This document shows positions 1-6,401 of a stretch of DNA of 8,973 nucleotides, in pieces (positions within the stretch are counted from its first letter, which is position 1; each line of letters begins with the position of its first letter). The notes below the pieces were generated by a model. That model was not told the DNA's origin. It ran no database searches and saw only the letters and a list, made by a program, of their open reading frames with translations. The stretch lies in assembly GCA_027295975.1 (NCBI GenBank), contig JAPUJX010000619.1:1-8973 (forward strand). The letters run 5' to 3'. Made by a program: the position numbers and the translations under genes. The stretch is from Gammaproteobacteria bacterium (GTDB taxonomy: Bacteria; Pseudomonadota; Gammaproteobacteria; Pseudomonadales; Azotimanducaceae).

Positions 1-158
1 TCCAGAACACCGACCTGCTGGTGGCGTTGGCCACGATGTCGAGAGATCTCAATCGTTTAGCCGAAGCCCGAGGATACGTTGACAAGCTTCTGCAGATCGC
101 CCCGGCTAACCCAAATTACCGCGCGCTCGCGAACGAGCTTACCCGTCCAACTCGGTAA
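1..158 (+). CDS. C-terminal end of a TPR-like repeat protein (partial)
   Basis: Open reading frame running in from the left edge (first full codon at base 3) and stopping at TAA 156-158, giving the last 51 residues of a protein whose start lies outside the window. The segment has the helix-turn-helix character of a terminal tetratricopeptide unit: an LLVALATMSRDLNRLAEARGY-like helix A, then a second helix VDKLLQIAPANPNYRAL that ends in the A-P-x-(N/D)-P turn typical of TPR proteins. Such repeats are protein-interaction scaffolds, often periplasmic or envelope-associated in proteobacteria. Neither the rest of the protein nor any signal peptide or second domain can be seen, so its function is unknown. 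It is 184 bases upstream of the bactofilin gene, which has its own promoter, so the two are probably not a tight operon. Assignment to the TPR class rests on one repeat-like pattern. Confidence 0.6.
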   Translation, partial: QNTDLLVALATMSRDLNRLAEARGYVDKLLQIAPANPNYRALANELTRPTR

Positions 159-213
159 CATTCGACAAACCCGGGAAAGTTACCTGCTGTCTGGACGTGC
201 TACGAAGTCCAAA

Positions 214-239
214 AGCCCCAATGAGGCGCCCCGTGGGCT
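214..239. terminator. Weak hairpin after the TPR-like gene, possible terminator
   Basis: Bases AGCCC at 214-218 pair with GGGCT at 235-239, and one further A-T pair (220/234) is possible across a bulge. The loop is GC-rich and contains GGCGCC. There is no T-run after the stem on the + strand, so it is a poor rho-independent terminator in the direction of the TPR-like gene; on the - strand a short TTTT follows. It is placed where a terminator would be expected, between the TPR-like gene and the bactofilin promoter, but its strength is doubtful. Confidence 0.2.
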
Positions 240-275
240 CTGAACAAAGAAAATAGATCAGGGGTTCGTCAGGCA

Positions 276-303
276 TTAACACTCGCGACAAAACCGATAC
301 AAT
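276..303 (+). promoter_or_regulatory. Sigma-70-type promoter of the bactofilin gene
   Basis: A -35 box TTAACA (276-281, five of six matches to TTGACA) is followed after 16 bases by a -10 box TACAAT (298-303, five of six matches to TATAAT). Transcription would start near base 310, about 33 bases before the bactofilin ATG. This is the best promoter-like match I found in the window. It is inferred from sequence only. Confidence 0.6.
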
Positions 304-342
304 AACGGGGTAGAAAGTTGCGCAATAGCGAGAGGCAAAGCG

Positions 343-855
343 ATGTTCGACAAACGTAAAGATGATGAAGGCGGCACGGCTGGTTCTGGCGACGGGCGGG
401 GCGCGTCACCGGCAACGATTGAGAAAGCCACGAAAACGAGCGCGGTGATCGGACCGAAAATCGAAATAAGGGGCGACATCGTCGGTGATGAGAATCTCAC
501 CATAGAGGGAAAAGTCGACGGCACGGTCGAGTTGCGAACCAAAGACCTGACGATTGGACAATCCGGTCAGGTGAATGCAAACATCACCGCACGAATCGTC
601 AAAATCGACGGTACGGTCAAAGGGGACATCACGGGCGCCGAGAAAGTCACCATCTCCAAAACCGGCAGGGTGCAGGGCAACATCGTTGCACCCCGAATGA
701 CATTGGAAGATGGTGCCAAATTCAAGGGCAGCATCGACATGGATCCAAGCGACGCCACCACCCAGGAAGTCTCGAGAACGACGCTCAAGTCCGAGCCGAA
801 ATCATTCGGCGACAAGCCAGGCGCTGGTGCGTCTGTCAACACAGCAAGGAAATAA
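343..855 (+). CDS. Bactofilin (polymer-forming cytoskeletal protein)
   Basis: A 170-residue protein of the bactofilin (DUF583) family, which assembles without nucleotide into membrane-associated filaments and helps place cell-wall, stalk or polarity machinery. Residues about 34-132 form the bactofilin core: short beta-helix rungs with repeated I-x-G-x-(V/I)-x-G patterns, for example IRGDIVGDENLTIEGKVDG (42-60), VKIDGTVKGDI (86-96) and VQGNIVAP (110-117), ending in GAKFKGSIDM (124-133). Flexible polar tails flank it, as usual in the family: a Gly/Asp-rich N-tail and a Ser/Lys-rich C-tail. The N-terminus MFDKRK fits the short hydrophobic-plus-basic start (MFxK/R) that tethers many bactofilins to the inner membrane; there is no transmembrane helix. 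The ATG at 343 is chosen because AGAGG (331-335) lies 7 bases upstream and the sigma-70-like promoter lies just before. A methyltransferase-like gene follows after 16 bases. Confidence 0.93.
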   Translation: MFDKRKDDEGGTAGSGDGRGASPATIEKATKTSAVIGPKIEIRGDIVGDENLTIEGKVDGTVELRTKDLTIGQSGQVNANITARIVKIDGTVKGDITGAEKVTISKTGRVQGNIVAPRMTLEDGAKFKGSIDMDPSDATTQEVSRTTLKSEPKSFGDKPGAGASVNTARK

Positions 856-871
856 AGTCACCTCGTCCGCC

Positions 872-1453
872 ATGGGGTCGATGGATGACAAGCACAAGGT
901 GGTGGAGCAGAGCGATCTGCTCCCTCTGCTTTTCGATGGGCTGGACGGCGTTGATGTTTTGACGGTTTTCGACGTGGGGCCCGCGGTGCCTGAAACCGTC
1001 GACTTCTTTGCTCAGTTCAAATGCAAGTTATTCTTTGCAGACCTCTTTTCAGAGCTTCCAACGGGTGAGCAATCTGGTGATGGCGTCGCCGATTTCGGGG
1101 ATCTCTCGACCTATTCCAACGAAACCCGGTTCGACATCTGTCTGTTCTGGGATTATCTCAATTATCTCGACATCGGCACGCTCCGCGCCTTCAATCTCGC
1201 GCTAACCCCATACATTCATGAAGATACCCGGGCGCACTGTTTCGGCACGTTCAACAGACGCGCTCCAGTATCGAGCCAGGCGTTTGGGATCAGACAGATC
1301 GACCAGCTTGTTATCCGCAACGTACCAGCGCATCGACCGCCTTATCATCCCCGTGGATATGCAGAACTCAAAGACATATTGGGTTGTTTCAGGTTCAGTC
1401 GTAGTACGCTTTTGCGAGAAGGCAGGCTGGAAATTCTGATGTATGCAAGTTAG
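872..1453 (+). CDS. Hypothetical protein, degenerate class I methyltransferase-like
   Basis: About 193 residues from the ATG at 872, or 190 from a second ATG at 881 with GGGG just upstream; the frame stays open back to an ATG at 710, but that would overlap the bactofilin gene by 146 bases. I do not recognise a named family. The layout resembles a Rossmann-type methyltransferase: VLTVFDVGPAVPETVDFF (29-46) sits where the SAM-binding strand and loop would be, CKLFFADLF (51-59) where strand 2 ends, and RFDICLFWDYLNYLD (86-100) resembles the 'FDLVLxWDxLNYL' strand 4 of such enzymes. The usual GxGxG loop is reduced to DVGPA, so SAM binding is doubtful. It has no signal peptide or membrane segment. 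It is probably cotranscribed with bactofilin, suggesting an envelope or cell-shape role (inference). Its stop is only two bases from the stop of the convergent hydroxyacid dehydrogenase gene. Confidence 0.7.
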   Translation: MGSMDDKHKVVEQSDLLPLLFDGLDGVDVLTVFDVGPAVPETVDFFAQFKCKLFFADLFSELPTGEQSGDGVADFGDLSTYSNETRFDICLFWDYLNYLDIGTLRAFNLALTPYIHEDTRAHCFGTFNRRAPVSSQAFGIRQIDQLVIRNVPAHRPPYHPRGYAELKDILGCFRFSRSTLLREGRLEILMYAS

Positions 1454-1455
1454 CC

Positions 1456-2427
1456 TCACACAATCCGGTCCCGGGGGTTGTTGCCGGTAAAAAAAGCTTC
1501 AAGATTTTCCGCTACCCGCATACCCATCGCGATGCGTGTCTCCAGAGTTGCACTGCCAAGGTGCGGTAGCAGCATTACGTTTTCGATGCCGATTAACGCC
1601 TCGGGCACCGCCGGTTCTCCTTCGTAAACATCCAGACCCGCCCCGGCAATTTGTCCATTTTGCAACGCATCAACCAATGCAGCGGAATCCACCACATTCC
1701 CACGCGAGGTGTTTATCAGGAACGCCGAGTCGCGCATCATTTCGAAACGTTCCGCATTCATGAGGTGAAATGTAGCTGCGTTGGAAGGGCAGTGCAGCGA
1801 CACGAAGTCGGCTTCATCCAGCAGCGATTCGATGGTGTCGCTTGCTCTTGCGCCAACCGCGTCGATGACTTCGACAGGCGGCGGAGAGGGGTCGAAATAT
1901 ATTACCCGCATGCCGAAACCGAAGTGTGCACGTTTAGCCACAGCCAGGCCGATTCGCCCCAGACCTACGAGCCCGAGAGTTTTACCAGTGATTTTTGTCC
2001 CCATCATATGAGTCGGCCGCCAACCTGCCCACGCCTGGGCTCGAACGTGGCGCTCGCCTTCTCCGGCCCGACGGGCAACACCAAGCATCAGCGTCATCGC
2101 GAGATCCGCGGTGCAATCGGTAAGCACTTCCGGCGTATTCGTAACAACAATGCCACGTTTTTCTGCCGCAGCCAGATCGATGTGATCGTACCCCACTCCG
2201 TAGCTGGCGATGATCCGCGTCTGGATATCCGCACTACCTAGCATCCGTGCATCGATCCGATCCGAAACCGTTGGGCACAAAGCATCCGACCGTGCCAGCG
2301 CGGCGGCGAGTTGTTCCGGTGTCAACGGCAAATCCGACTCGGCCAAAGCAACTGTGTACGACGCGCGCAACTGCTCTTCAACGGCTTCAGGCCATCGCCG
2401 CGTCAGGGTGATTTTATACGTTGTCAT
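1456..2427 (-). CDS. D-2-hydroxyacid dehydrogenase (glyoxylate/hydroxypyruvate reductase type)
   Basis: A complete 323-residue NAD(P)-dependent D-isomer-specific 2-hydroxyacid dehydrogenase, which interconverts 2-oxo acids and D-2-hydroxy acids in the cytoplasm. A split catalytic domain (about 1-100 and 290-323) surrounds a Rossmann domain with the dinucleotide loop GLGRIG (155-160) followed by a helix. SYGVGYDHID (75-84) is the conserved substrate/cofactor loop. The catalytic triad expected for the family is visible: R242 in NTSRGNVVD, E271 in DVYEGEP, and H289 in LLPHLGSAT. The VLTDCTADLAMTLML and GWRPTHMMG segments resemble glyoxylate/hydroxypyruvate reductases more than lactate or phosphoglycerate dehydrogenases, and the length is normal. 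The start is supported by AAGGAG (2432-2437) four bases upstream. It is last in a - strand unit, 36 bases after the CoA-transferase gene. True substrate unknown; D-glycerate/hydroxypyruvate or a pathway-specific 2-oxo acid are both possible. Confidence 0.9.
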   Translation of the reverse strand: MTTYKITLTRRWPEAVEEQLRASYTVALAESDLPLTPEQLAAALARSDALCPTVSDRIDARMLGSADIQTRIIASYGVGYDHIDLAAAEKRGIVVTNTPEVLTDCTADLAMTLMLGVARRAGEGERHVRAQAWAGWRPTHMMGTKITGKTLGLVGLGRIGLAVAKRAHFGFGMRVIYFDPSPPPVEVIDAVGARASDTIESLLDEADFVSLHCPSNAATFHLMNAERFEMMRDSAFLINTSRGNVVDSAALVDALQNGQIAGAGLDVYEGEPAVPEALIGIENVMLLPHLGSATLETRIAMGMRVAENLEAFFTGNNPRDRIV

Positions 2428-2463
2428 GGAACTCCTTTTCGGAACCAGGCGGGTGTCAGAACA

Positions 2464-3663
2464 TCAGTCCGGGCAGCTCACAATGCCCCGCTCGATGAGG
2501 CGGCCGATCTCATGTTCCTCATAACCGAGTTCAGCTAACACCTCGCGGCTGTGCTGTCCAATATCGGGTGCCCGGACCGGGTTCTTTTTCTGCGCTTCTT
2601 TGAGCTGGATCGGGTTGGCTACCGTCCATTGGTACAAAGGGTCATCCGAGCCGGTGGGTACGATAATCTCGTTCGCAATCAACTGCGGATCGGCCACTAC
2701 CTCTTCTCCCTGCTGAACAACCCCGAAGGTCAAGTCGTGTTCGTCCAACCGGCTCACCAACTCGCGCAAAGTCAGCTCGCCCATGATCTCTGTCATCATC
2801 GCCTTCAGCTCACGCCGGTTTTTCATCATGCTGCGCAAATCCTGAAACCGCTCATCGTCTATCCAGTCCAAACGGCGCAGTGCGGCACACAGATTTTTCC
2901 ACTCCTTGACGGGATTGATGATCGCAAATATTACGAATCGCCCATCACTCGTTCCGTAAACGGAAGAAAACGGATTCAACCACCCTTTTTCCTGGCGCAA
3001 CCGGCCAAGGTCGAAACCCGCGATGACCCCTTGAAGCTGCATGCCATTGGCCCATGCACCGTTGGCCGCAAGCGACGTCGTCACGTAGCTGCCCTCGCCG
3101 GTCTTCTCCCGCCGATAAAGGCCCATCACGATGGCGCCGAACAACGACATGGCGCTCGAATGATCGCCAAAACCCGGCGAACCCACCACGGGTGCCTGTC
3201 CCCGATCACGCACCAGGTCCATGAGTCCAGAGCGCGCCCACCACGCGGTTGCGTCAAACGCCCGCCGGTCGGCTTCCTTACCCGCTGTACCGTAACCGGT
3301 CATGTGGGCGTAAATCAGTCGTGGGTTCAACGCTTTCAGCCGTTCGTATTCGAGGTCGTAGCGCTGCAATTGGTCGGCGCGGAAGTTCAGGAGCAGTACA
3401 TCGGCCTCGACGACCAGTTTCCGTAATACTTCGCGGCCCTGTGGGGCGGTTATGTCGAGAACAATGCTGCGTTTGTTTCTCGAGGTGAGCAGCCAGTTGT
3501 AATCAACTGTATATTTACCTGCCAGAGTTCGATAACGGTCACCGCCAGGCGGCTCCACCTTGATTACGTCTGCCCCGAAGTCGGCCAGCACCGTTGCTGC
3601 TCCGGGACCGGCGAGAAATGACGCTGCGTCAACCACCTTGAGACCGGTAAACAGATATTCCAC
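2464..3663 (-). CDS. CaiB/BaiF family class III CoA-transferase
   Basis: A complete 399-residue member of the class III CoA-transferases, which move CoA from one acyl-CoA to another free acid (formyl-CoA:oxalate, carnitine, bile-acid and arylsuccinate types). The N-terminal signature LTGLKV-like start, VLADFGADVIKVEPPGGD (25-42) and the RNKRSIVLD block (62-70) bind CoA. D167 in GFGDHSS (164-170) matches the catalytic aspartate that forms the acyl-enzyme anhydride in this family. The C-terminal block with RAPDIGQHSREVLAELGY (364-381) is characteristic. Its start is GTG: minus-strand GGAGG (3670-3674) sits 6 bases upstream of GTG 3663, whereas the ATG in between is followed at once by an in-frame TAG. 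It lies 36 bases downstream of the acyl-CoA dehydrogenase gene and 36 upstream of the hydroxyacid dehydrogenase gene, and so is probably cotranscribed with both. Donor and acceptor acids cannot be predicted. Confidence 0.92.
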   Translation of the reverse strand: MEYLFTGLKVVDAASFLAGPGAATVLADFGADVIKVEPPGGDRYRTLAGKYTVDYNWLLTSRNKRSIVLDITAPQGREVLRKLVVEADVLLLNFRADQLQRYDLEYERLKALNPRLIYAHMTGYGTAGKEADRRAFDATAWWARSGLMDLVRDRGQAPVVGSPGFGDHSSAMSLFGAIVMGLYRREKTGEGSYVTTSLAANGAWANGMQLQGVIAGFDLGRLRQEKGWLNPFSSVYGTSDGRFVIFAIINPVKEWKNLCAALRRLDWIDDERFQDLRSMMKNRRELKAMMTEIMGELTLRELVSRLDEHDLTFGVVQQGEEVVADPQLIANEIIVPTGSDDPLYQWTVANPIQLKEAQKKNPVRAPDIGQHSREVLAELGYEEHEIGRLIERGIVSCPD

Positions 3664-3669
3664 CTACAT

Positions 3670-3674
3670 CCTCC
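3670..3674 (-). promoter_or_regulatory. Shine-Dalgarno fixing a GTG start of the CoA-transferase
   Basis: GGAGG on the minus strand is 6 bases from GTG 3663. The nearer ATG (3669-3667) abuts the GGAGG and is followed directly by TAG, so it cannot start the protein. This decides the GTG start. Confidence 0.8.
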
Positions 3675-3699
3675 GAATTATGACAAACCAGGCGTGGAA

Positions 3700-4866
3700 C
3701 TAATCCGGCAGCCCGAGTACTCGTTTGGCAATGATATTCAACTGTACCTCGGAGCTGCCACCGGCAATGGTCAGCGCCTTGCCGAACAGCCAGAATCTCG
3801 TCGTTGCCTGCTCCCGGGCGCTGAACTCCGCGCCGTCCCAACCGACTCCTTGCGTTCCCATGAGCCGAATGGACGCCTCCGACCTGCGGGTCGCCAATTC
3901 CGTGCTGTAATATTTGAACAGCGAGGTAACAAAGGTAGGCGTCCCTCCCGAGTGGTTTTCCTCCGTAGCCCGGCGCTGGGTCAACCCCAACGCTTTGGCA
4001 TCCATATTTATTGCCGCCACTTCCCGACGCAGGTCGCTATCGGCAATAGTGCCACCCGCGGTCTGCGAATACCGTAACGCAAGCTCCACGAGCGATTCAC
4101 CACCGCCAAAACCGCCAGGACTCGAAATTGACGAGCGCTCATGCTGCAGCAGCCGCTTGGCAATGGTCCAACCGCGATTTTCCTGCCCGACCAGATTTGA
4201 CTTGAGAGCCTTTACGTCATCGAAAAAGCACTGACAGAAGGCAGAGCTACCCGCAATCAGAACGATCGGTTTCACCGTGACACCCGGGTCATCCATGGAG
4301 AACAGTACGAAACTGATCCCCTCGTGTTTAGGAGCTTTCGGATCGGTTCGCACCAGACAGAACATCCAGTCAGCCTGATCCGCGCCGGAGGTCCAGATCT
4401 TGGATCCATTGATGAGATAGTAGTCGCCATGGTCCTCGGCGCGGGTCTGCAGGGAGGCAAGGTCGCTGCCCGCTCCGGGTTCCGAATACCCCTGACACCA
4501 GCGAACCTCACCGCTGGCAATCCTGGGCAGGTGTTCGGCCTTCTGCGCATCGGTGCCGTACTCGAGAAGGGTGGGGCCAATCATCGTTACACCCATTCCG
4601 ACCAGCGGTGCAGGCGCATGCGCGGCATTCATCTCCTCCCGCAAAATCTGGCTCTCTTCCCCGTTGAGCGCCGCCCCGCCGTATTCTCTGGGCCATCCCG
4701 GGACCGTCCAACCGCGCTCGTAACAGGCATCGAACCAGCGAGTGACATCGTCTCGGGCTGGGCGTTCCCGTGCATCACCTTCGCTTCCCGGGCCCTGCCG
4801 TTTGAGACTTTCCGAACAATTATCCGCCAACCAGACCCGAACCTCTTCGCGAAATTCTTCCAACAT
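3700..4866 (-). CDS. Acyl-CoA dehydrogenase family protein
   Basis: A complete 388-residue FAD flavoprotein predicted to oxidise an acyl-CoA to the 2,3-enoyl-CoA and pass electrons to ETF. The three acyl-CoA dehydrogenase domains appear in order: helical N-domain (about 1-120), beta middle domain with the flavin/substrate motif CQGYSEPGAGSDL (124-136) and INGSKIWTSGADQADWMF (152-169), and helical C-domain ending in TIAGGSSEVQLNIIAKRVLGLP (366-387). The glutamate of medium-chain enzymes (an E-G-T motif) is not present at the C-terminal loop. E243 in LLQHERSSI sits where isovaleryl- and long-chain enzymes carry their catalytic base and is the likely replacement. The frame is open upstream to 5310, but the ATG at 4866 is right: minus-strand GGAGG (4874-4878) lies 7 bases before it, and the family alignment begins there. 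First gene of the three-gene unit; it diverges from the GST-like gene. Substrate unknown, possibly branched, cyclic or steroid/terpenoid side chain. Confidence 0.92.
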   Translation of the reverse strand: MLEEFREEVRVWLADNCSESLKRQGPGSEGDARERPARDDVTRWFDACYERGWTVPGWPREYGGAALNGEESQILREEMNAAHAPAPLVGMGVTMIGPTLLEYGTDAQKAEHLPRIASGEVRWCQGYSEPGAGSDLASLQTRAEDHGDYYLINGSKIWTSGADQADWMFCLVRTDPKAPKHEGISFVLFSMDDPGVTVKPIVLIAGSSAFCQCFFDDVKALKSNLVGQENRGWTIAKRLLQHERSSISSPGGFGGGESLVELALRYSQTAGGTIADSDLRREVAAINMDAKALGLTQRRATEENHSGGTPTFVTSLFKYYSTELATRRSEASIRLMGTQGVGWDGAEFSAREQATTRFWLFGKALTIAGGSSEVQLNIIAKRVLGLPD

Positions 4867-4873
4867 CCGTCGT

Positions 4874-4918
4874 CCTCCAGTACGATCTTTGCGGCAGCTC
4901 CCACGTAATACTGGAAGG
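4874..4918 (-). promoter_or_regulatory. Inverted repeat covering the acyl-CoA dehydrogenase Shine-Dalgarno
   Basis: Arms 4874-4882 and 4909-4918 are complementary: a perfect 7-base inverted repeat TCCAGTA/TACTGGA, extended by two more C-G pairs across one bulged base, around a 26-base loop. In the leftward transcript the inner part of one arm is the GGAGG (4874-4878) that serves the dehydrogenase start, so folding would hide it. The same symmetry could instead be a DNA operator in the 96-base divergent region (4867-4962). Which, if either, is functional is not known. Confidence 0.35.
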
Positions 4919-4950
4919 TGCCACACGGATACAATGACGTCCATCAACGC

Positions 4951-4956
4951 AAGGAG
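4951..4956 (+). promoter_or_regulatory. Shine-Dalgarno deciding the GST-like gene start
   Basis: AAGGAG sits 6 bases upstream of ATG 4963. An in-frame ATG at 4918 lies farther upstream, inside the inverted repeat, without a comparable ribosome site and would add 15 residues that do not fit the fold. A TACAAT (4930-4935) could be a -10 box for this gene, but I see no convincing -35. Confidence 0.65.
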
Positions 4957-4962
4957 TGTGTC

Positions 4963-5943
4963 ATGACCCGGGCCTACACCCTGTACGGCGGTGAACTCAG
5001 CTACTTTACCCGCAAGCTTGAAGCCGCGATGATTTTCTACGACGCCGAATTCAATATCCAATCGAAAACACCGGACAACGCGGCTGAAATTGAGCAGCGC
5101 TCGGGTACGCATCAGGTTCCCGTGCTGCTCACGCCCGAAAACTGGATGATTGCCGACACCACCCCGCTGCTGATGATGTTGGACGGGCGATTTCCCGATC
5201 GCAGGATGTTCCCAACCGGTGCCCTCGGAGTGCTTACCCACATCGTCGAGGAATACTTCGATGAATGGATTGCGCGAACCATGGTCCACTACCGTTGGCA
5301 CTACCCCCAAAGCGCGGAATTCGCATCGTTACGCATGGCGAAGGGAAACACCGAAGCGGCTGCCCGGGTGCGCGCATGGGGTCCGCGTGCCTGTCGCGCA
5401 ACCGGAACGGATTCCAAACACCAACAGCAACGGGCGGAAGCAGAATACCTTCGCATTCTGCAAGCACTCGAGCGACAACTCGGGGAAACGCCTTATACCC
5501 TCGGCTCCCGACCCACGGCCGTCGACTGTATCGTTCTCGGTGGCCTGCGTGCTCACACCCATATGGACCCCGACCCGAAGCGAGTCACGTCCGGCTTCCC
5601 GCGGGTCGTCGCCTGGTGTGAAGGCGCCGCGGACACCTGGGATGGCGGTGGAGAGCTCGCGCCATTCGAGGGACCAACGTCTTTTGCCCGGTTTGTGCTC
5701 GAGGAGATGGTCGGTACCTATCAGCCTTATGCGCTCGCCAACAGGGAAGCACGGGAGGCGGGCTCGAAGGCTTTTCACGTGGAAATCTACGGAGAGGATG
5801 TCAGTTACCTTACACGGCCGTATCCCGAGTTTTCCAGGCGGATGATCGTTGATCGTATCGGTCGAACCCTACCGGATGACGAACGTTCCACCGTAGCGAT
5901 GTGGTTGGAAGAAACCGGACTGTCCGCCGGTTTCGGTAGTTGA
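4963..5943 (+). CDS. Glutathione S-transferase-like protein with long C-terminal extension
   Basis: A 326-residue cytoplasmic protein with a GST fold and an extra C-terminal region. Residues 4-80 form the thioredoxin-like N-domain: YTLYGGELSYFTRKLEAAM at the glutathione end (S13, Y14 and T16 are candidate activating residues), the cis-proline VP (52-53) in HQVPVLL, and ADTTPLL (64-70) in place of the usual ES glutathione-binding pair. The helical C-domain follows, with a DEWIARTMVHYRWHYP segment (100-115) and the PTAVD capping box (184-188) before VLGGLRAHTHMDP. Residues about 235-326 lie beyond a normal GST (200-230 residues) and carry the EIYGEDVSYLTRPYPEFSRR segment (274-293). Similar long GST-like proteins occur in proteobacteria, mostly uncharacterised. 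Real glutathione transfer, isomerisation or a merely structural role cannot be separated. It is transcribed divergently from the acyl-CoA dehydrogenase gene and is followed by a VOC gene after 72 bases. Confidence 0.85.
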   Translation: MTRAYTLYGGELSYFTRKLEAAMIFYDAEFNIQSKTPDNAAEIEQRSGTHQVPVLLTPENWMIADTTPLLMMLDGRFPDRRMFPTGALGVLTHIVEEYFDEWIARTMVHYRWHYPQSAEFASLRMAKGNTEAAARVRAWGPRACRATGTDSKHQQQRAEAEYLRILQALERQLGETPYTLGSRPTAVDCIVLGGLRAHTHMDPDPKRVTSGFPRVVAWCEGAADTWDGGGELAPFEGPTSFARFVLEEMVGTYQPYALANREAREAGSKAFHVEIYGEDVSYLTRPYPEFSRRMIVDRIGRTLPDDERSTVAMWLEETGLSAGFGS

Positions 5944-6015
5944 GTTGGACCGGCCGCATTCGAGCCTCTCCGCCCTGGACAAGTGGAATTTTCCAATCAC
6001 CGAGGAGACGGAGCG

Positions 6016-6396
6016 ATGGCGAGAGTAAGATATATCGTAGATAACGTCGAAGAGACTACCGAGTTCTATGTCTCGAAACTGGGTTTTGAAATCGAACGGC
6101 AGTTTGGTCCCGCGATAGCAATCCTGGTTCGGGGCGACTTGACCCTGTTGGTTTCAGGACCCAAAGCGTCAGCGTCCAGGCCAATGTCAGACGGCACCAT
6201 ACCCAGCCCGGGAGGTGGCTGGAACAGGTTTGTTCTGGATTTCGACGATCTGGAATCCGTCGTTTCGAAACTCAAGGCCGAAGGGGTGAAATTCAGAAAC
6301 GATATTCTGGATGGGGTCGGAGGCAAGCAGGTTATCTGCGAGGACCCTGCCGGTAATGTAATCGAACTCACTCAGCCACGAAAAATACCGAGCTAG
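6016..6396 (+). CDS. VOC superfamily protein (glyoxalase/bleomycin-resistance fold)
   Basis: A 126-residue single-domain vicinal-oxygen-chelate protein with the two beta-alpha-beta-beta-beta halves: ARVRYIVDNVEETTEFYVSKLGFEI (2-26) and GGWNRFVLDFDDLESVV (67-83), ending in CEDPAGNVIEL (108-118). Members are glyoxalases, ring-cleavage dioxygenases, epimerases or binding proteins. The C-terminal glutamate (E117) is kept, but the first-half histidine is R5 and the second-half histidine is N70/R71, so the normal metal site is incomplete. The protein may be metal-free or use other ligands. I chose ATG 6016 because AGGAG (6003-6007) lies 8 bases upstream and the fold begins there; an upstream GTG at 5983 has no ribosome site. 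It follows the GST-like gene after 72 bases and ends 5 bases from the stop of another VOC gene on the opposite strand. Confidence 0.87.
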   Translation: MARVRYIVDNVEETTEFYVSKLGFEIERQFGPAIAILVRGDLTLLVSGPKASASRPMSDGTIPSPGGGWNRFVLDFDDLESVVSKLKAEGVKFRNDILDGVGGKQVICEDPAGNVIELTQPRKIPS

Positions 6397-6401
6397 GGAA
6401 C

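Noticed and set aside
276..842. Two minus-strand frames (88 and 91 codons) opposite the bactofilin gene
   Set aside because: They arise from the repetitive codon pattern of the beta-helix repeats and lack ribosome sites.
710..871. Upstream start for the methyltransferase-like gene
   Set aside because: It would overlap the bactofilin coding region by 146 bases and the extra residues are Arg/Ser-rich without fold; the start near 872 fits better.
1651..2241. A 196-codon + strand frame opposite the hydroxyacid dehydrogenase gene
   Set aside because: Shadow of a well-supported gene; its translation is low complexity in Arg, His and Cys and has no recognisable domain.
2551..3426. A 291-codon open frame on the + strand opposite the CoA-transferase gene
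   Set aside because: It mirrors a gene with clear family motifs and a ribosome site, its translation matches no fold I know, and GC-rich genes commonly leave such antisense frames.
4867..5310. N-terminal extension of the acyl-CoA dehydrogenase frame by 148 residues
   Set aside because: It overlaps the GST-like gene on the other strand, does not resemble any dehydrogenase domain, and the GGAGG-supported ATG at 4866 gives the normal family length.
5984..5995. TGGAA-TT-TTCCA palindrome between the GST-like and VOC genes
   Set aside because: Short and single; could be a small regulator site, but there is no second copy in the window to support it.
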